From the NCBI RefSeq assembly GCF_037381185.1, contig NZ_JARRQY010000025.1:8942-72941 (forward strand): DNA of 64,000 bases, in the 5' to 3' direction. Positions 54,570 through 63,937 of the stretch are shown piece after piece (positions within the stretch are counted from its first letter, which is position 1; every line of letters starts with the position of its first letter). The notes under the pieces are model-generated. The model worked only from the letters and a program-made list of their open reading frames with translations. It had not been told where the DNA came from and made no database searches. The translations under genes and the position numbers were made by a program. The DNA is from Acidihalobacter_A sp037381185 (lineage in GTDB: Bacteria; Pseudomonadota; Gammaproteobacteria; DSM-5130; Acidihalobacteraceae).

Positions 54570-56591
54570 ATGGCCCGCCGCATCCTCGTCACGAACGCGC
54601 TCCCCTACGCCAACGGCCCGCTTCATCTCGGTCACATGCTCGGCTACATCCAGGCCGACACCTGGGTGCGCTTCCAGCGCATGCGCGGCCACGAGGTCTA
54701 CTACGTCTGCGCCGACGACACCCACGGCACGCCGATCATGCTGCGCGCTCGCAACGAGGGCATCGATCCCGAGGCGCTGATCGCCCGCATGGGCGCCGAA
54801 CACGCCTGCGACTTCGCCGATTTCGGCATCGACTTCAACAACTACCACTCGACCCACTCGGAGGAGAACCGCCACTTCGCCGAGCTGATCTACACCCGTC
54901 TGCGCGACGCCGGCCACATCGCACGCCGCGACGTCGAGCAGGCTTACGACCCTGAAGCGGGGATGTTCCTGCCCGATCGCTTCATCAAGGGCAGCTGCCC
55001 GCGCTGCGGCGCCGAGGACCAGTACGGCGACTCCTGCGAAGTCTGCGGCGCCACCTACGCGCCCACCGAACTGGTCGACCCGCGCTCGGTGGTCACCGGC
55101 GCCGTACCCGAGCAGCGCAGCTCCGAGCACTACTTCTTCAAGCTCGGCGACTTCGAGCGCTTCCTGCGCAACTGGCTCAAGCAGGGTGACCACGTGCAGG
55201 CGGAGACGGCCAACAAGCTGCGCGAGTGGTTCGACGCCGGCCTGCGCGACTGGGACATCTCGCGCGACGCGCCCTACTTCGGCTTCGAGATCCCCGACGC
55301 GCCAGGCAAATACTTCTACGTCTGGCTCGACGCACCGATCGGCTACATGGCGAGTTTCCAGAATTTCTGCACCCGCGAAGGGCTGGACTTCGACGCCTGG
55401 TGGGGAAAGGATTCCGATGCCGAGCTGTACCACTTCATCGGCAAGGACATCGCCTACTTCCACACCCTGTTCTGGCCGGCCGAGCTGCACGGCGCGGGCT
55501 TCCGCACGCCCACCGCCATCTGGTGCAACGGCTTCATCACCGTCAACGGCCAGAAGATGTCCAAGTCGCGCGGCACCTTCATCCAGGCGCGCACCTATCT
55601 GCACCACCTCGCGCCCGAGTATCTGCGCTACTACTTCGCTGCCAAGCTGGGCTCCGGCGTCGACGATCTCGACCTCAACCTCGAGGACTTCGCCGCGCGC
55701 GTCAACTCGGACTTGGTCGGCAAGGTGGTCAACATCGCCAGCCGCACCGCCTCGTTCATCAACAAACGCTTCGAAAGCAAGCTGAGCGACACTCTGCCCG
55801 ACCCCGGCCTGTACGAGGCCTTCGCCGCCTCGCGCGACGAGATCGCCGCGCTTTACGAACGCCGCGAATACGGGCAGGCCATGCGCAAGATCATGGGCCT
55901 GGCCGACCGCGCCAACCAGTACATCGACGAGAACAAGCCCTGGGTGCTGATCAAGCAGCCCGAACGCCTGACCGAAGTCCAGAGCGTGTGCACTCAGGGA
56001 CTCAACCTGTTCCGCATCATCGTCAGCTACCTCAAGCCGGTGTTGCCGCTACTGGCCGCGAAGGCCGAAGCCTTCTTCGACGCCGGCGAACTGACCTGGG
56101 ACGACATCGCCGAACCATTGCTCGCACGCCGCGTCGAGAAGTTCCAGCCACTGATGACCCGCATCGACCCCAGCGCCATCGAAGCCATTATCGAAGCCTC
56201 CAAGGAAGACCTGCAGAGCGCCTCACCTGCGCCCACTGGCCCGCTGGCCGACGACCCGATCCGCGACGAGATCGCCTACGACGACTTCGCCAAGGTCGAC
56301 CTGCGCGTGGCGCGCATCGTCAAGGCCGACCACGTCGAAGGCGCCGAGAAACTGCTGCGCCTCACCCTCGACCTCGGTGGCGAGACGCGCAACGTCTTCG
56401 CTGGCATCAAGTCGGCCTACGACCCCAGTCAGCTCGAAGGCCAACTCACCGTCATGGTCGCCAACCTGGCCCCTCGCAAAATGCGTTTCGGCGTGTCCGA
56501 AGGCATGGTCCTTGCGGCCGGCCCCGGCGGCAAGGACCTGTTCATCCTCACCCCTGACGACGGCGCCGAACCGGGCATGCGCGTGAAGTGA
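54570..56591 (+). CDS. metG: Methionine-tRNA ligase
   Basis: A 673-aa class I synthetase that charges tRNA-Met. The HIGH-type motif is HLGH in PYANGPLHLGHMLG (residues 13-26), zinc-binding knuckles are CPRCGAEDQYGDSCEVCGA (about 146-164) and the KMSKS motif is in NGQKMSKSRGTF (about 330). A C-terminal OB-fold tRNA-binding domain (about 570-673; DFAKVDLRVARIVKADHVEGA) is present, giving the longer bacterial dimeric form. The start follows AAGAAGGCAGTACC. Confidence 0.97.
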   Translation: MARRILVTNALPYANGPLHLGHMLGYIQADTWVRFQRMRGHEVYYVCADDTHGTPIMLRARNEGIDPEALIARMGAEHACDFADFGIDFNNYHSTHSEENRHFAELIYTRLRDAGHIARRDVEQAYDPEAGMFLPDRFIKGSCPRCGAEDQYGDSCEVCGATYAPTELVDPRSVVTGAVPEQRSSEHYFFKLGDFERFLRNWLKQGDHVQAETANKLREWFDAGLRDWDISRDAPYFGFEIPDAPGKYFYVWLDAPIGYMASFQNFCTREGLDFDAWWGKDSDAELYHFIGKDIAYFHTLFWPAELHGAGFRTPTAIWCNGFITVNGQKMSKSRGTFIQARTYLHHLAPEYLRYYFAAKLGSGVDDLDLNLEDFAARVNSDLVGKVVNIASRTASFINKRFESKLSDTLPDPGLYEAFAASRDEIAALYERREYGQAMRKIMGLADRANQYIDENKPWVLIKQPERLTEVQSVCTQGLNLFRIIVSYLKPVLPLLAAKAEAFFDAGELTWDDIAEPLLARRVEKFQPLMTRIDPSAIEAIIEASKEDLQSASPAPTGPLADDPIRDEIAYDDFAKVDLRVARIVKADHVEGAEKLLRLTLDLGGETRNVFAGIKSAYDPSQLEGQLTVMVANLAPRKMRFGVSEGMVLAAGPGGKDLFILTPDDGAEPGMRVK

Positions 56592-56646
56592 ACCACGCCA
56601 CCGGCCACGCCGTCGCCGATCTGCCCGCTGAAAGGAGCAAGACTTC

Positions 56647-57363
56647 ATGAACGAAGACAGCCCCTTGGCGATCATCGCCGGTGTCGGCCCCGGCCTGGGC
56701 GCCGCGCTGTGCCGGCGGCTCAGCGCGGCCGGCTATGCCGTCGCCGGCCTGTCGCGCAGCCGCGAATACACCGACGAACTCGCTGCCGAACTCAAGGCCG
56801 CCGGCGGCACCACGCGTATGCTCGCCTGCGACCTGACCGACGAACATGCCGTACGCGAGGCGCTCGACACCCTGACTGCGGACTTCGGCCCGCCGTCCGT
56901 GCTGATCTACAACGCCGGCGCCATTGCCATGCGTCCCTTCGCCGAAATCCCGGCGGAGGAATTCGACCGACTGTGGGCGGTCAACTGCCGCGGCGCTTTC
57001 CTCTGCGCGCATCACGTCGTGCCCGCCATGCAGGCCCGTGGCCACGGCACCATCATCTTCACCGGCGCCAGCGCCTCGACCAAGGCCGCAGCTCGCTTCG
57101 CCGCCTTCGGCGCCGCCAAGTTCGCCCTACGGGGCATGGCGCAATCCATGGCACGCGAGCTGGGCTCGCACGGCATACACGTCGCGCACGTCATCATCGA
57201 CGGCATGATCTGGACACCGAAGAACCGTGTACGGCCCGGCGTCACCGAAGACAACACACTGCGTCCGGACGCCATTGCACAAAGCTACTTGGCGCTGATC
57301 GACCAGGACCGCTCCGCCTGGACGCAGGAACTCGACCTGCGCCCTGACATCGAAACGTTCTGA
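56647..57363 (+). CDS. Short-chain dehydrogenase/reductase with Phe at the catalytic Tyr position
   Basis: A 238-aa Rossmann protein. The cofactor loop is AGVGPGLGAAL (about residues 11-21), followed by NAG in LIYNAGAIAM and the catalytic Ser in FTGASAS. The YxxxK motif reads FGAAK, so the usual Tyr is Phe while Lys is kept. I recall related SDRs (with the MARELGSHGIHVAHVIIDG segment seen here) sharing this change, so it may be a non-classical or non-catalytic branch. AAAGGAG lies 8 bp before the ATG. Follows metG by 55 bp. Confidence 0.85.
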   Translation: MNEDSPLAIIAGVGPGLGAALCRRLSAAGYAVAGLSRSREYTDELAAELKAAGGTTRMLACDLTDEHAVREALDTLTADFGPPSVLIYNAGAIAMRPFAEIPAEEFDRLWAVNCRGAFLCAHHVVPAMQARGHGTIIFTGASASTKAAARFAAFGAAKFALRGMAQSMARELGSHGIHVAHVIIDGMIWTPKNRVRPGVTEDNTLRPDAIAQSYLALIDQDRSAWTQELDLRPDIETF

Positions 57364-57399
57364 CGTCCGCTCCACTGACGAATGCCGACTGGGACGAGC

Positions 57400-58191
57400 A
57401 TGTCGCGAACGATGCTTCTCGCCACGGCCATCCTGGCAAGCACTCTTGCGCTGCTCGGCGGCTGCCGGACCCAGCCGCCCGCTCCCGCGCAAACCGCGCC
57501 CCACTCGCCCTGCAACAAACTCGCCCCGGCCACCCCGGCGCCGGCCGAAGTCGAGCAGCGCCGCACCCCGCTCTATCGCTATGCCATCTGCTATCCGCAA
57601 CTCGGCGCTGCCGGCGGCAAACTCATGCCCGCGCTGCGCAAATGGGCCGGCGCGCAACTGCAGACTTTCCTCAAAGTCGCCGACCAACCGCGCCCACAAG
57701 CCTGGCCCTACGCACTGCTCATCGACTTTCGCGTGGTTGCCAGAGGCAAGGGCTTCGTCAGCGTATTCGCCAACGGCTATACCTATACCGGCGGTGCTCA
57801 CGGCATGCCGTTGCCGGCGGCTTTCACGCTGACCAACGGACACCTCCTCGAACATCCGGATGCCTTGTTCACCCGTCCGGAGCGGGCCCGTGCCGCAATC
57901 AGCGCCTACGCAAGAAAGGCGCTCGAACAAAGAGCCGCCGGTAGTGACACAGCATGGTGTTTCAAAGACAAGACTTGGCTGCGCAAGGGCAGCGCACCGA
58001 CCGCACAAAATTACGGCATCGCTACATTTACCGCCGCCGCAGGGCGCGCAAACGGCCTGCGCTTCTATTTCACGCCCTACCAAGTCGCCCCCTATGCCTG
58101 CGGCATGCAGGCAGTGAAGATTCCGGCACGCGTATTCCGGCCTTGGCTACAGTCCGACTACCGGGCCCTGTTCACCGAACCAAACGACTGA
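57400..58191 (+). CDS. Putative lipoprotein with DUF3298/DUF4163-like region
   Basis: A 263-aa protein with a lipoprotein signal (hydrophobic stretch then LLGGC, Cys near residue 22), a Pro/Ala-rich linker and a C-terminal domain. In it YRYAICYPQLG and FANGYTYTGGAHGMP fit the DUF4163/DUF3298 proteins such as RsiV and lysozyme-binding or envelope-stress lipoproteins. It would sit on the periplasmic side of a membrane. The start MSRTMLL was preferred over an ATG six codons earlier because it gives a normal signal; the ribosome site is weak. Function unknown. Confidence 0.75.
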   Translation: MSRTMLLATAILASTLALLGGCRTQPPAPAQTAPHSPCNKLAPATPAPAEVEQRRTPLYRYAICYPQLGAAGGKLMPALRKWAGAQLQTFLKVADQPRPQAWPYALLIDFRVVARGKGFVSVFANGYTYTGGAHGMPLPAAFTLTNGHLLEHPDALFTRPERARAAISAYARKALEQRAAGSDTAWCFKDKTWLRKGSAPTAQNYGIATFTAAAGRANGLRFYFTPYQVAPYACGMQAVKIPARVFRPWLQSDYRALFTEPND

Positions 58192-58262
58192 TTCGTGGTC
58201 TTAAAGTACTCCCCGAATCCTCAGTCGGCCCAGCCCATCGTTCTCAAAACAACGAAGAATCA

Positions 58263-58970
58263 ATGAACGCAACCACCGATGAGATACCACGCAGACAACT
58301 CGCGGATGTCCTGGCACCGGCCCTGAAGGTCTTCGTGCAGGCCCCAATGTTCGCATCGCGCATCGAAGCGAAAATACTCGGATCCGCAGTCGGACAGTAC
58401 GTGACCCTGCACTCGCCCGGCAGCAAACCCGGCGCTGGCCTGAGCACGCTGGCGCCCAGAATCGGCGACAAACTGATCATTCGCTTTCTCGTGGACGGCA
58501 TCGCCTACGGATTTACGAGTTGCGTCACTCACCTGCTCGCACACCCGGAATCGCTGGTCTTTCTGGAGTATCCGGAGTCCATCGCCCAAGTCAGCGTACG
58601 GCGAGACACGCGCATGCCCTGCCGCCTCCCCTGCAACCTCATCCGCTCGGGCGGTGAACGCACTCCCGCTTTGCTGCTCGACATTTCCGAAGGCGGTTGC
58701 AAAGTGGCCTGCAGAAGCATCGGCGAGGAACAGCGGACAGAGGGCGCGACAACGAGGCTGGAGCTGACGCTCCCTCCTCCAATGGAGAGCGCATATGAAA
58801 TCACGGGCAAGGTGATTCGCACCACCCGGCAGCGCCAATCCATCCTTGCGGGCATCGAATTCGATGATCGTCACAGCGAACTGATGACGAACCTGGCGAA
58901 TTTTCTGTGCCTGGACGACATGGCACCAAACCTCGCACGCAGTGGAGCCGCCGCAGCACTCAACGCCTGA
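58263..58970 (+). CDS. PilZ-domain protein with YcgR-like N-terminal domain
   Basis: A 235-aa protein. Residues 1-110 resemble the YcgR N-terminal domain (GAGLSTLAPRIGDKLIIRFL). Residues about 112-220 form a PilZ domain with the c-di-GMP motifs RRDTRMPCRLPC (RxxxR) and DISEGGCKV (D/NxSxxG). It should bind c-di-GMP and change motility or surface behaviour, as YcgR does at the flagellar motor. The start MNATTDE is the first ATG outside the preceding gene. No flagellar genes are adjacent. Confidence 0.85.
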   Translation: MNATTDEIPRRQLADVLAPALKVFVQAPMFASRIEAKILGSAVGQYVTLHSPGSKPGAGLSTLAPRIGDKLIIRFLVDGIAYGFTSCVTHLLAHPESLVFLEYPESIAQVSVRRDTRMPCRLPCNLIRSGGERTPALLLDISEGGCKVACRSIGEEQRTEGATTRLELTLPPPMESAYEITGKVIRTTRQRQSILAGIEFDDRHSELMTNLANFLCLDDMAPNLARSGAAAALNA

Positions 58971-59321
58971 GCGACCATCGATGAATCCCACCGTGCCGCA
59001 CGACTGCCTGGCCGAACCCCGAACACGGCGCTGCCACCAAGCGGGGACATGACCTCCGCAGTCCTAATCCCTACATGGCTCATACGGGGCTGGAGCATAC
59101 GCCCTACGTGCTCCTCGGTCCGTCTCGGTTTCCAACGCCCAGCCTTCCTCGCGTTTTCGATTGCGCCGGCCCCGCTTTCCCGCCATACGAAACGCCGCGT
59201 CCTGAACCACAACCCTGCAGCCGGCTCGAAGCTTATTAGCCTTGTAGCCGCCTACGGGGTTTTACTTGGCCCAAGGGGCCAAGCCAAAACGACAATAGAA
59301 GATTAGAGAGGACGATGAATC
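58971..59321. other. Non-coding gap with an inverted repeat
   Basis: These 351 bp hold no convincing gene; an open frame on the minus strand is compositionally a shadow of the PilZ region. A perfect hairpin CTTGGCCC-AAG-GGGCCAAG lies at 59265-59283, 38 bp before the next start, and may be an operator or leader structure. The gap marks the change to less GC-rich sequence. Confidence 0.6.
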
Positions 59322-60301
59322 ATGAATCACACGAGAGATGAGGGTACCGACCGCAAGCAGCACCTGAAGAAACGCCGCGCTAGCCTACTGTTCGCCTGCA
59401 TAGGAGCACTGCTGACGACGCACGGCGCGATGGCTGCCATGAGCACCGCATCGCACGACATGAAGACGATCCCAGCGGATGGTCAGGTCACGTTCGAGAA
59501 AACGGGATTCAGCATCATGAACGTGCAGTTGGTGCTCGGCTCCAGCCTGCATTCAGCCTGCATTTCTCCAACCCCGGCAACAGCACTCTCGACGTACGCA
59601 TCGTAACGTGGCGAGGCAAACCGGTTAAGGATCTTTCCGTACCGGCCCACGGCCATGCCAGCTGGACCCCGGTGCACTATGGCGTCTACGACTACTTCGA
59701 CGCCAAGACCACCGACTTCGGCTCTGCGACCATCCAGGGCTCGGACGGGGAGAAGGTCTATCAACCCGTGGCGCGCAAACACTCGAAGGCATTTCCGGCG
59801 CCCGCCTACGGCGTCGTCGCAGTGACGAACGCGGCCGGCGGCGGGATTCCGCTGAGCAGCAGCTACGGACCGACGGAGGTTCCAGGCGCCACCACATTGA
59901 CCGGCAAACACCATCGCTCGTTCATGAAGCACGCCCCCTGGATGGAAGTACCCGGCGGCACCATGACCTTCAAGCCCTGGGTTCTCGTCGTCAAAGCGGG
60001 ACAGCCGGTCCAGCTCTACGATGAAGACGGCATGGATCACGCCTTCTTCCCCGGCGACTATCCCGTCATGTACCAGAACCACGACCACATTCGCTCGTAC
60101 GATTACCGGTTCCAGGGATTCGTGCTCAAGAAAAACGGCGGGCATCGCCCCATCACCTTCTACCTTCCCGGCGTCCACCACATTCTTTGCGTGATCCACT
60201 CCTATGCCTGGAAGCACACCTACAAGTCGCATCATTTCTACGGCGGCTATCCCTACGTGATGGATGCCGTCGTTGTCGTCGAACCCGACAACAAGGGGTA
60301 A
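59322..60301 (+). pseudogene. Cupredoxin-like exported protein gene, frameshifted by an 11-bp duplication
   Basis: The 5' part encodes a basic N-terminus, a signal-like segment (RRASLLFACIGALLTTHGAM) and GQVTFEKTGFSIMNVQLVLG. The 3' part encodes a beta-rich protein ending in LPGVHHILCVIHSYAWKHTY, SHHFYGGYPYVMDAVVVVE, with Cys, His and Met placed like a copper site of cupredoxins. The frames are offset at 59543-59564, where CAGCCTGCATT occurs twice in tandem. Taking out one copy joins them as GSSLHFSNPGNSTLDVR and gives one 322-codon frame. The gene is therefore intact apart from this recent duplication. Copper binding is inferred; the family is not named with certainty. Confidence 0.82.
59543..59564 (+). 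repeat. 11-bp tandem duplication causing a frameshift
   Basis: CAGCCTGCATT is present twice head to tail (59543-59553 and 59554-59564). Eleven extra bases shift the reading frame; removal of one copy restores it. This fits a slipped-strand event, and the same process could reverse it. Confidence 0.92.
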
Positions 60302-60496
60302 GTGAATTCCATACCGATCGTCCGGCTCCATGTCTGTCCAGCGCGGGGCCAGGCGATCGGCATGGAGCGAAGTTGATCACCACCGCGTTGGCAGGGACTA
60401 TGATGCGATGTCCCTCGACTCCGGATGCCAGCAGAAGCCTCAACCGGCAACGACCGAGCGCAGGCATTCAGAATCCACGACAACGCGAGCGAAAAA

Positions 60497-61333
60497 GTGA
60501 CGACTGACGAACACCAGGCAATTGGCACACCCGGACACCCATGGGGCGATGCTGAAATTACCGAATGGCGGACGCGACAGACACGCAAGCGCAGTTACGA
60601 ATCCGATGTGCTGCAACGCCTTGAGGGACTGCGTTCGAACTTCGACATCGAGCAATTCGGACTTCTGGAGTACCCGCCCGACCGCTACCCGCTCATCGCG
60701 CTCCGCAGCCGCAACTGGCGCGACGACCTGCCGAGCGCACTGATCACGGGCGGCGTGCACGGCTATGAGACCAGCGGCGTGCACGGTGCCCTGAAGTTCG
60801 CCGAAGAGCACGCTGCGGACTACGTCGGCCGGATCAACCTGCTCGTCGTCCCCTGCGTCAGTCCCTGGGCATATGAACGCGTGCATCGCTGGAACCCCGG
60901 AGCCATCGACCCGAACCGCTCCTTCCGCGAAAACAGCCCCGCTCCCGAATCAGCCGCCCTCATGCAACTGCTGGCGCCCTTGCGCGACCGATTCCTGATG
61001 CACATCGACCTGCACGAAACCACCGATACCGACGAATCCGAATTCCGTCCATCGCTGGCCGCTCGCGACGGGATTGAATACGTGCCGGGCGAGATTCCCG
61101 ACGGCTTCTACCTGGTGGACGACAGCGAGACTCCGCAGCCGAAGTTCCAGCAAGCGATCATCGACCGATGCGCCATACCGCACAACAACGGAAGTCTATC
61201 CCGACAGTCCGCGGACAACGTCCGCACAGTGCGATGCCGCGCAGGTCGCAGCGGTACGTGCTGCAATCGATTTTGCGTTGGACCGCAACCCAACTCCATC
61301 CGTGGAGACAGGCTAGGACCCATGGGTAATTGA
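60497..61333 (+). pseudogene. M14-type metallocarboxypeptidase/aspartoacylase-like gene with internal deletion
   Basis: The first about 220 codons encode a zinc-peptidase domain: ITGGVHGYETSG gives the HxxE zinc ligands, PCVSPWAYERVHRWNPGAIDPNRSF follows, and HIDLHETTDTDES is the next conserved block. After AIIDR (near 61168) the frame runs into an unrelated tail, while another frame continues DAPYRTTTEVYPDSPRTTS and AAQVAAVRAAIDFAL to 61316. That second piece is what I recall as the normal end of this family, so an internal segment has been lost and the frame broken at the junction. The start is probably the GTG at 60497; the gene is likely non-functional. Confidence 0.72.
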
Positions 61334-61381
61334 GCGGGCAGTGAATCCGCACTCGGTCACGCTAGCTGGGGAAACACCGAG

Positions 61382-61732
61382 ATGAACAAAGTCACCCCGA
61401 CAGAAGAGTCTGTCGAAATTACGATCGAAGGATTGGACAAACTCTGGTCCTTCAAAGGGAAGGTGACCATCCCGCGTGACCATATTGCCAAAGTTCACCT
61501 TCGGCCCGAGGGCATGCACCCACCCTGGCTGAGAGCGCCCGGTACATATGTTCCCCAAACCATTGCTGCCGGAACCTATCATGGCGCGGAAGGGAAGGAG
61601 TTCTGGAATACCCGCTTTCGCGATGACTGTGTTGTGTTTGAACTGAAGAATTTCGAATACACCCGCGTGGTGATGATGTACCCAACGCACAGGAACCGAT
61701 TAGTGCGCTCTCTTGACGCGCGCCCCACATAG
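61382..61732 (+). CDS. Small PH-domain-like protein of unknown function
   Basis: A 116-aa soluble protein with the pattern ITIEGLDKLWSFKGKVTIPRDHIAKV, then RAPGTYVPQTIAAGTYHGAEGKEFWN. This pattern recurs in small bacterial proteins predicted to have a PH-like beta fold. No signal peptide or Cys motif. It begins 48 bp after the broken peptidase gene. Its sequence is less GC-rich than the main part of the window. No function can be given. Confidence 0.68.
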   Translation: MNKVTPTEESVEITIEGLDKLWSFKGKVTIPRDHIAKVHLRPEGMHPPWLRAPGTYVPQTIAAGTYHGAEGKEFWNTRFRDDCVVFELKNFEYTRVVMMYPTHRNRLVRSLDARPT

Positions 61733-61849
61733 AGGCCAAGCCCCCCTCGGACGCTGGACTCGATGTGACGTCAGCCCATGACATTTCCGAGAATCGATCA
61801 GATCTCGTCAGATGACTTCCAAACCGCCCCCTATCGCGATAGCTGGATA

Positions 61850-62812
61850 CTAACCATTGTCACCATGAGAGCGCTCTGCTCTAGCGCCTGTGCGCGATTT
61901 CTCGATCCCGGGAATCGCAGTGATCTGCTTGGCGAGAAAATCGACCAGCAATCGGACACGGGCGACACCTAGTCGTTCTGGAACGATCAGCATGCTCAAA
62001 GGCATAGGCGGCAGCAAATAGTCCGGCAGGAGGATTTCGAGCCGACCTGCCGAAAGAAGGTCGTCAACAAGCCATCGGTGGGCGGGACCGAGGCCTCGTC
62101 CAGCGAGGAAAGCCTCACGTGCGGCCAATCCATGGTCGACACGCAGACGTCCGCCGAAAGGTATTGAATAGGCATCGCCACCGGGACCCACCAACGCAAG
62201 CATGTCGCTGCCGGCAAGGTTCGACATGCGAATTCCTTCATGCCTGGACAGCTCTTCGGGCAGCTTGGGTTCCCCGTGAACTGCAAGATACTCCGGCGCT
62301 GCTACGAGAAGACGCTGACTCAGGCCGAGTGGCCGAAACTTCATCGAACTATCTGTCAGGGGCCCTAGACGGAGTGCGAGATCGACACCTTCCCCGACGA
62401 GGTCAATACGCTCGTCGGTCAGGCTGAGGTCGACCTGGATGTCGGGATAGCGATCTTGAAAGGCGAAGATCAGGCGGGTAACGTGCATGACTCCGAAAGC
62501 CGCTGTGCAGGACATACGGATCGTGCCGGCGGATGCACTGCGGGTGCCACGTACCTCCTCGCTGGCTTGTTCCACCAAGCGCAGGATTTGGACACTGTTC
62601 GAATAGAAACTACGGCCCTCATCGGTCAACGTGACGCGTCGGGTGGTGCGGCTGAGTAGCGCTACACCCAGAGCCTCCTCAAGCTCTTTCAGATGACGTG
62701 TCACTGTCGACTGACCGACCCCCATTTCCCGCGCTACCGGCGACAAATTACCGCGCTCGGCCACTCTCACGAAGGTGCGCATGCGTTCGAGGTTGATGTC
62801 TAACTTACCCAT
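61850..62812 (-). CDS. LysR-family transcriptional regulator
   Basis: A 320-aa protein with an N-terminal helix-turn-helix (about 8-66; NLSPVAREMGVGQSTVTRHLKELEE) and a C-terminal effector-binding domain (about 95-300; GTIRMSCTAAFGVMHVTRLI). It is divergent from a quinone-reductase gene with a 93-bp gap, the normal layout for a LysR protein and its target. CCAGAATA and TATATCTGG elements in that gap are possible binding sites. No ribosome site is visible before the ATG; MRTFVRV, ten codons later, is an alternative. Confidence 0.92.
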   Translation of the reverse strand: MGKLDINLERMRTFVRVAERGNLSPVAREMGVGQSTVTRHLKELEEALGVALLSRTTRRVTLTDEGRSFYSNSVQILRLVEQASEEVRGTRSASAGTIRMSCTAAFGVMHVTRLIFAFQDRYPDIQVDLSLTDERIDLVGEGVDLALRLGPLTDSSMKFRPLGLSQRLLVAAPEYLAVHGEPKLPEELSRHEGIRMSNLAGSDMLALVGPGGDAYSIPFGGRLRVDHGLAAREAFLAGRGLGPAHRWLVDDLLSAGRLEILLPDYLLPPMPLSMLIVPERLGVARVRLLVDFLAKQITAIPGIEKSRTGARAERSHGDNG

Positions 62813-62905
62813 TATCCAGAATAATAATATGCATTTCGCCCACCTAGTGAATATATCTGGTGTTGCATAGCATCAAGGACAAGCTGACAACACCGAAGGT
62901 GCCGC

Positions 62906-63691
62906 ATGAAGATTCTTCTCGTTTTCGCTCACCCCGAATCGCGTTCGCTAGGAGCCGCATTGCGGAACGTCGCTGTGAAAGAGCTTGAGACACAGGGACA
63001 TGAGGTGCGAGTGTCGGACCTTTACGCCATGCGCTGGAAATCGGAGATCGACCATTCCGACTTTCCTTCATTGGCACCGGATGATCGCCTACATGTGGCG
63101 GCAGCTTCGGGGAAAGCATTCGCAGCCGAGAGACTAACCGAGGACGTCAAGGCGGAGCAGGAAAAACTACTGTGGGCCGACGTCCTGATACTCCAGTTCC
63201 CCCTCTGGTGGTATTCCATGCCGGCGATCCTCAAGGGCTGGATCGACCGTGTATATGCTTATGGTTTTGCTTATGGAGTTGGCGAACACAGCGACACGCA
63301 CTGGGGTGATCGCTTCGGTGAAGGGACTTTCGCCGGCAAACGCGCGATGCTGATCGTCACAACCGGTGGTTGGGAGGAACATTACTCCGCACGCGGCATC
63401 AATGGTCCCATCGACGATCTACTGTTCCCTATCAACCATGGGATTCTCTTCTATCCGGGGTTCAGTGTGCTGCCGCCATTTGTGGCGTACAAGGTAGATC
63501 GACTTAATAGCGTAAATTTCGAATGCATGGCAGGAGCCTTACGGAAAAGGATGCAAACCCTTGAGACGACTTCTCCCATTCCATATAGGCGGCAAAACGG
63601 GGGAGATTATCTGATCCCCAGTCTTCAGCTTCGCCCCAAGCTCGAAAATCCTGGCACTACCGGGTTCTCTCTGCACATAACCGATCGATAA
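62906..63691 (+). CDS. Flavodoxin-fold NAD(P)H:quinone oxidoreductase (NQO1/MdaB-like)
   Basis: A 261-aa flavoprotein of the NAD(P)H dehydrogenase (quinone) family. MKILLVFAHPESRSLGAAL forms the FMN/FAD phosphate loop, LQFPLWWYSMPAILKGWIDRV is the family signature (about 93-115), and MLIVTTGGWEEHYSARGINGP completes the flavin site. It reduces quinones by two electrons, avoiding semiquinone radicals. It is preceded by GAAGG and divergent from LysR, which probably induces it. A long C-terminal tail (from about 225) lacks family similarity. Confidence 0.9.
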   Translation: MKILLVFAHPESRSLGAALRNVAVKELETQGHEVRVSDLYAMRWKSEIDHSDFPSLAPDDRLHVAAASGKAFAAERLTEDVKAEQEKLLWADVLILQFPLWWYSMPAILKGWIDRVYAYGFAYGVGEHSDTHWGDRFGEGTFAGKRAMLIVTTGGWEEHYSARGINGPIDDLLFPINHGILFYPGFSVLPPFVAYKVDRLNSVNFECMAGALRKRMQTLETTSPIPYRRQNGGDYLIPSLQLRPKLENPGTTGFSLHITDR

Positions 63692-63696
63692 ATGAA

Positions 63697-63788
63697 AATT
63701 ACGATGACACCTTACTATTTAAACTGTTTTTTCAAAGATGATCGGCCTGAGCATAAATTGGTGTAGTTGGTAAGGTGTCACCGTAATT
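63697..63788. repeat. 92-bp inverted-repeat element (MITE- or REP-like)
   Basis: The left end AATTACGATGACACCTTAC and the right end GTAAGGTGTCACCGTAATT are complementary over 19 bases with one mismatch; a TAG/CTA pair extends the arms inwards and upstream after a short insertion. The interior of about 50 bp is AT-rich and non-coding. The element lies 5 bp after the quinone-reductase stop. GTGTCACCGTAATT-type ends recall repeats linked to IS200-like or REP-associated transposases, but no transposase is nearby. Confidence 0.72.
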
Positions 63789-63937
63789 CCTCTTGGCCCC
63801 ATCAATCGTCATATGCTGCATGACGTTCCGGAACTCGGCCCTTGCTGCGGAGAATTAGGCTTCTGCCGATATACCATTTGTTTTATAATGTTTATGCACT
63901 TCCACAATCCTTGCCGACCTCTCGCTTGGAGCACCAC

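Noticed and set aside
58871..59212. Minus-strand frame of 113 codons in the gap before the cupredoxin-like gene
   Set aside because: It overlaps the end of the PilZ gene, is basic and low in structure, and lacks a ribosome site or neighbours that support it.
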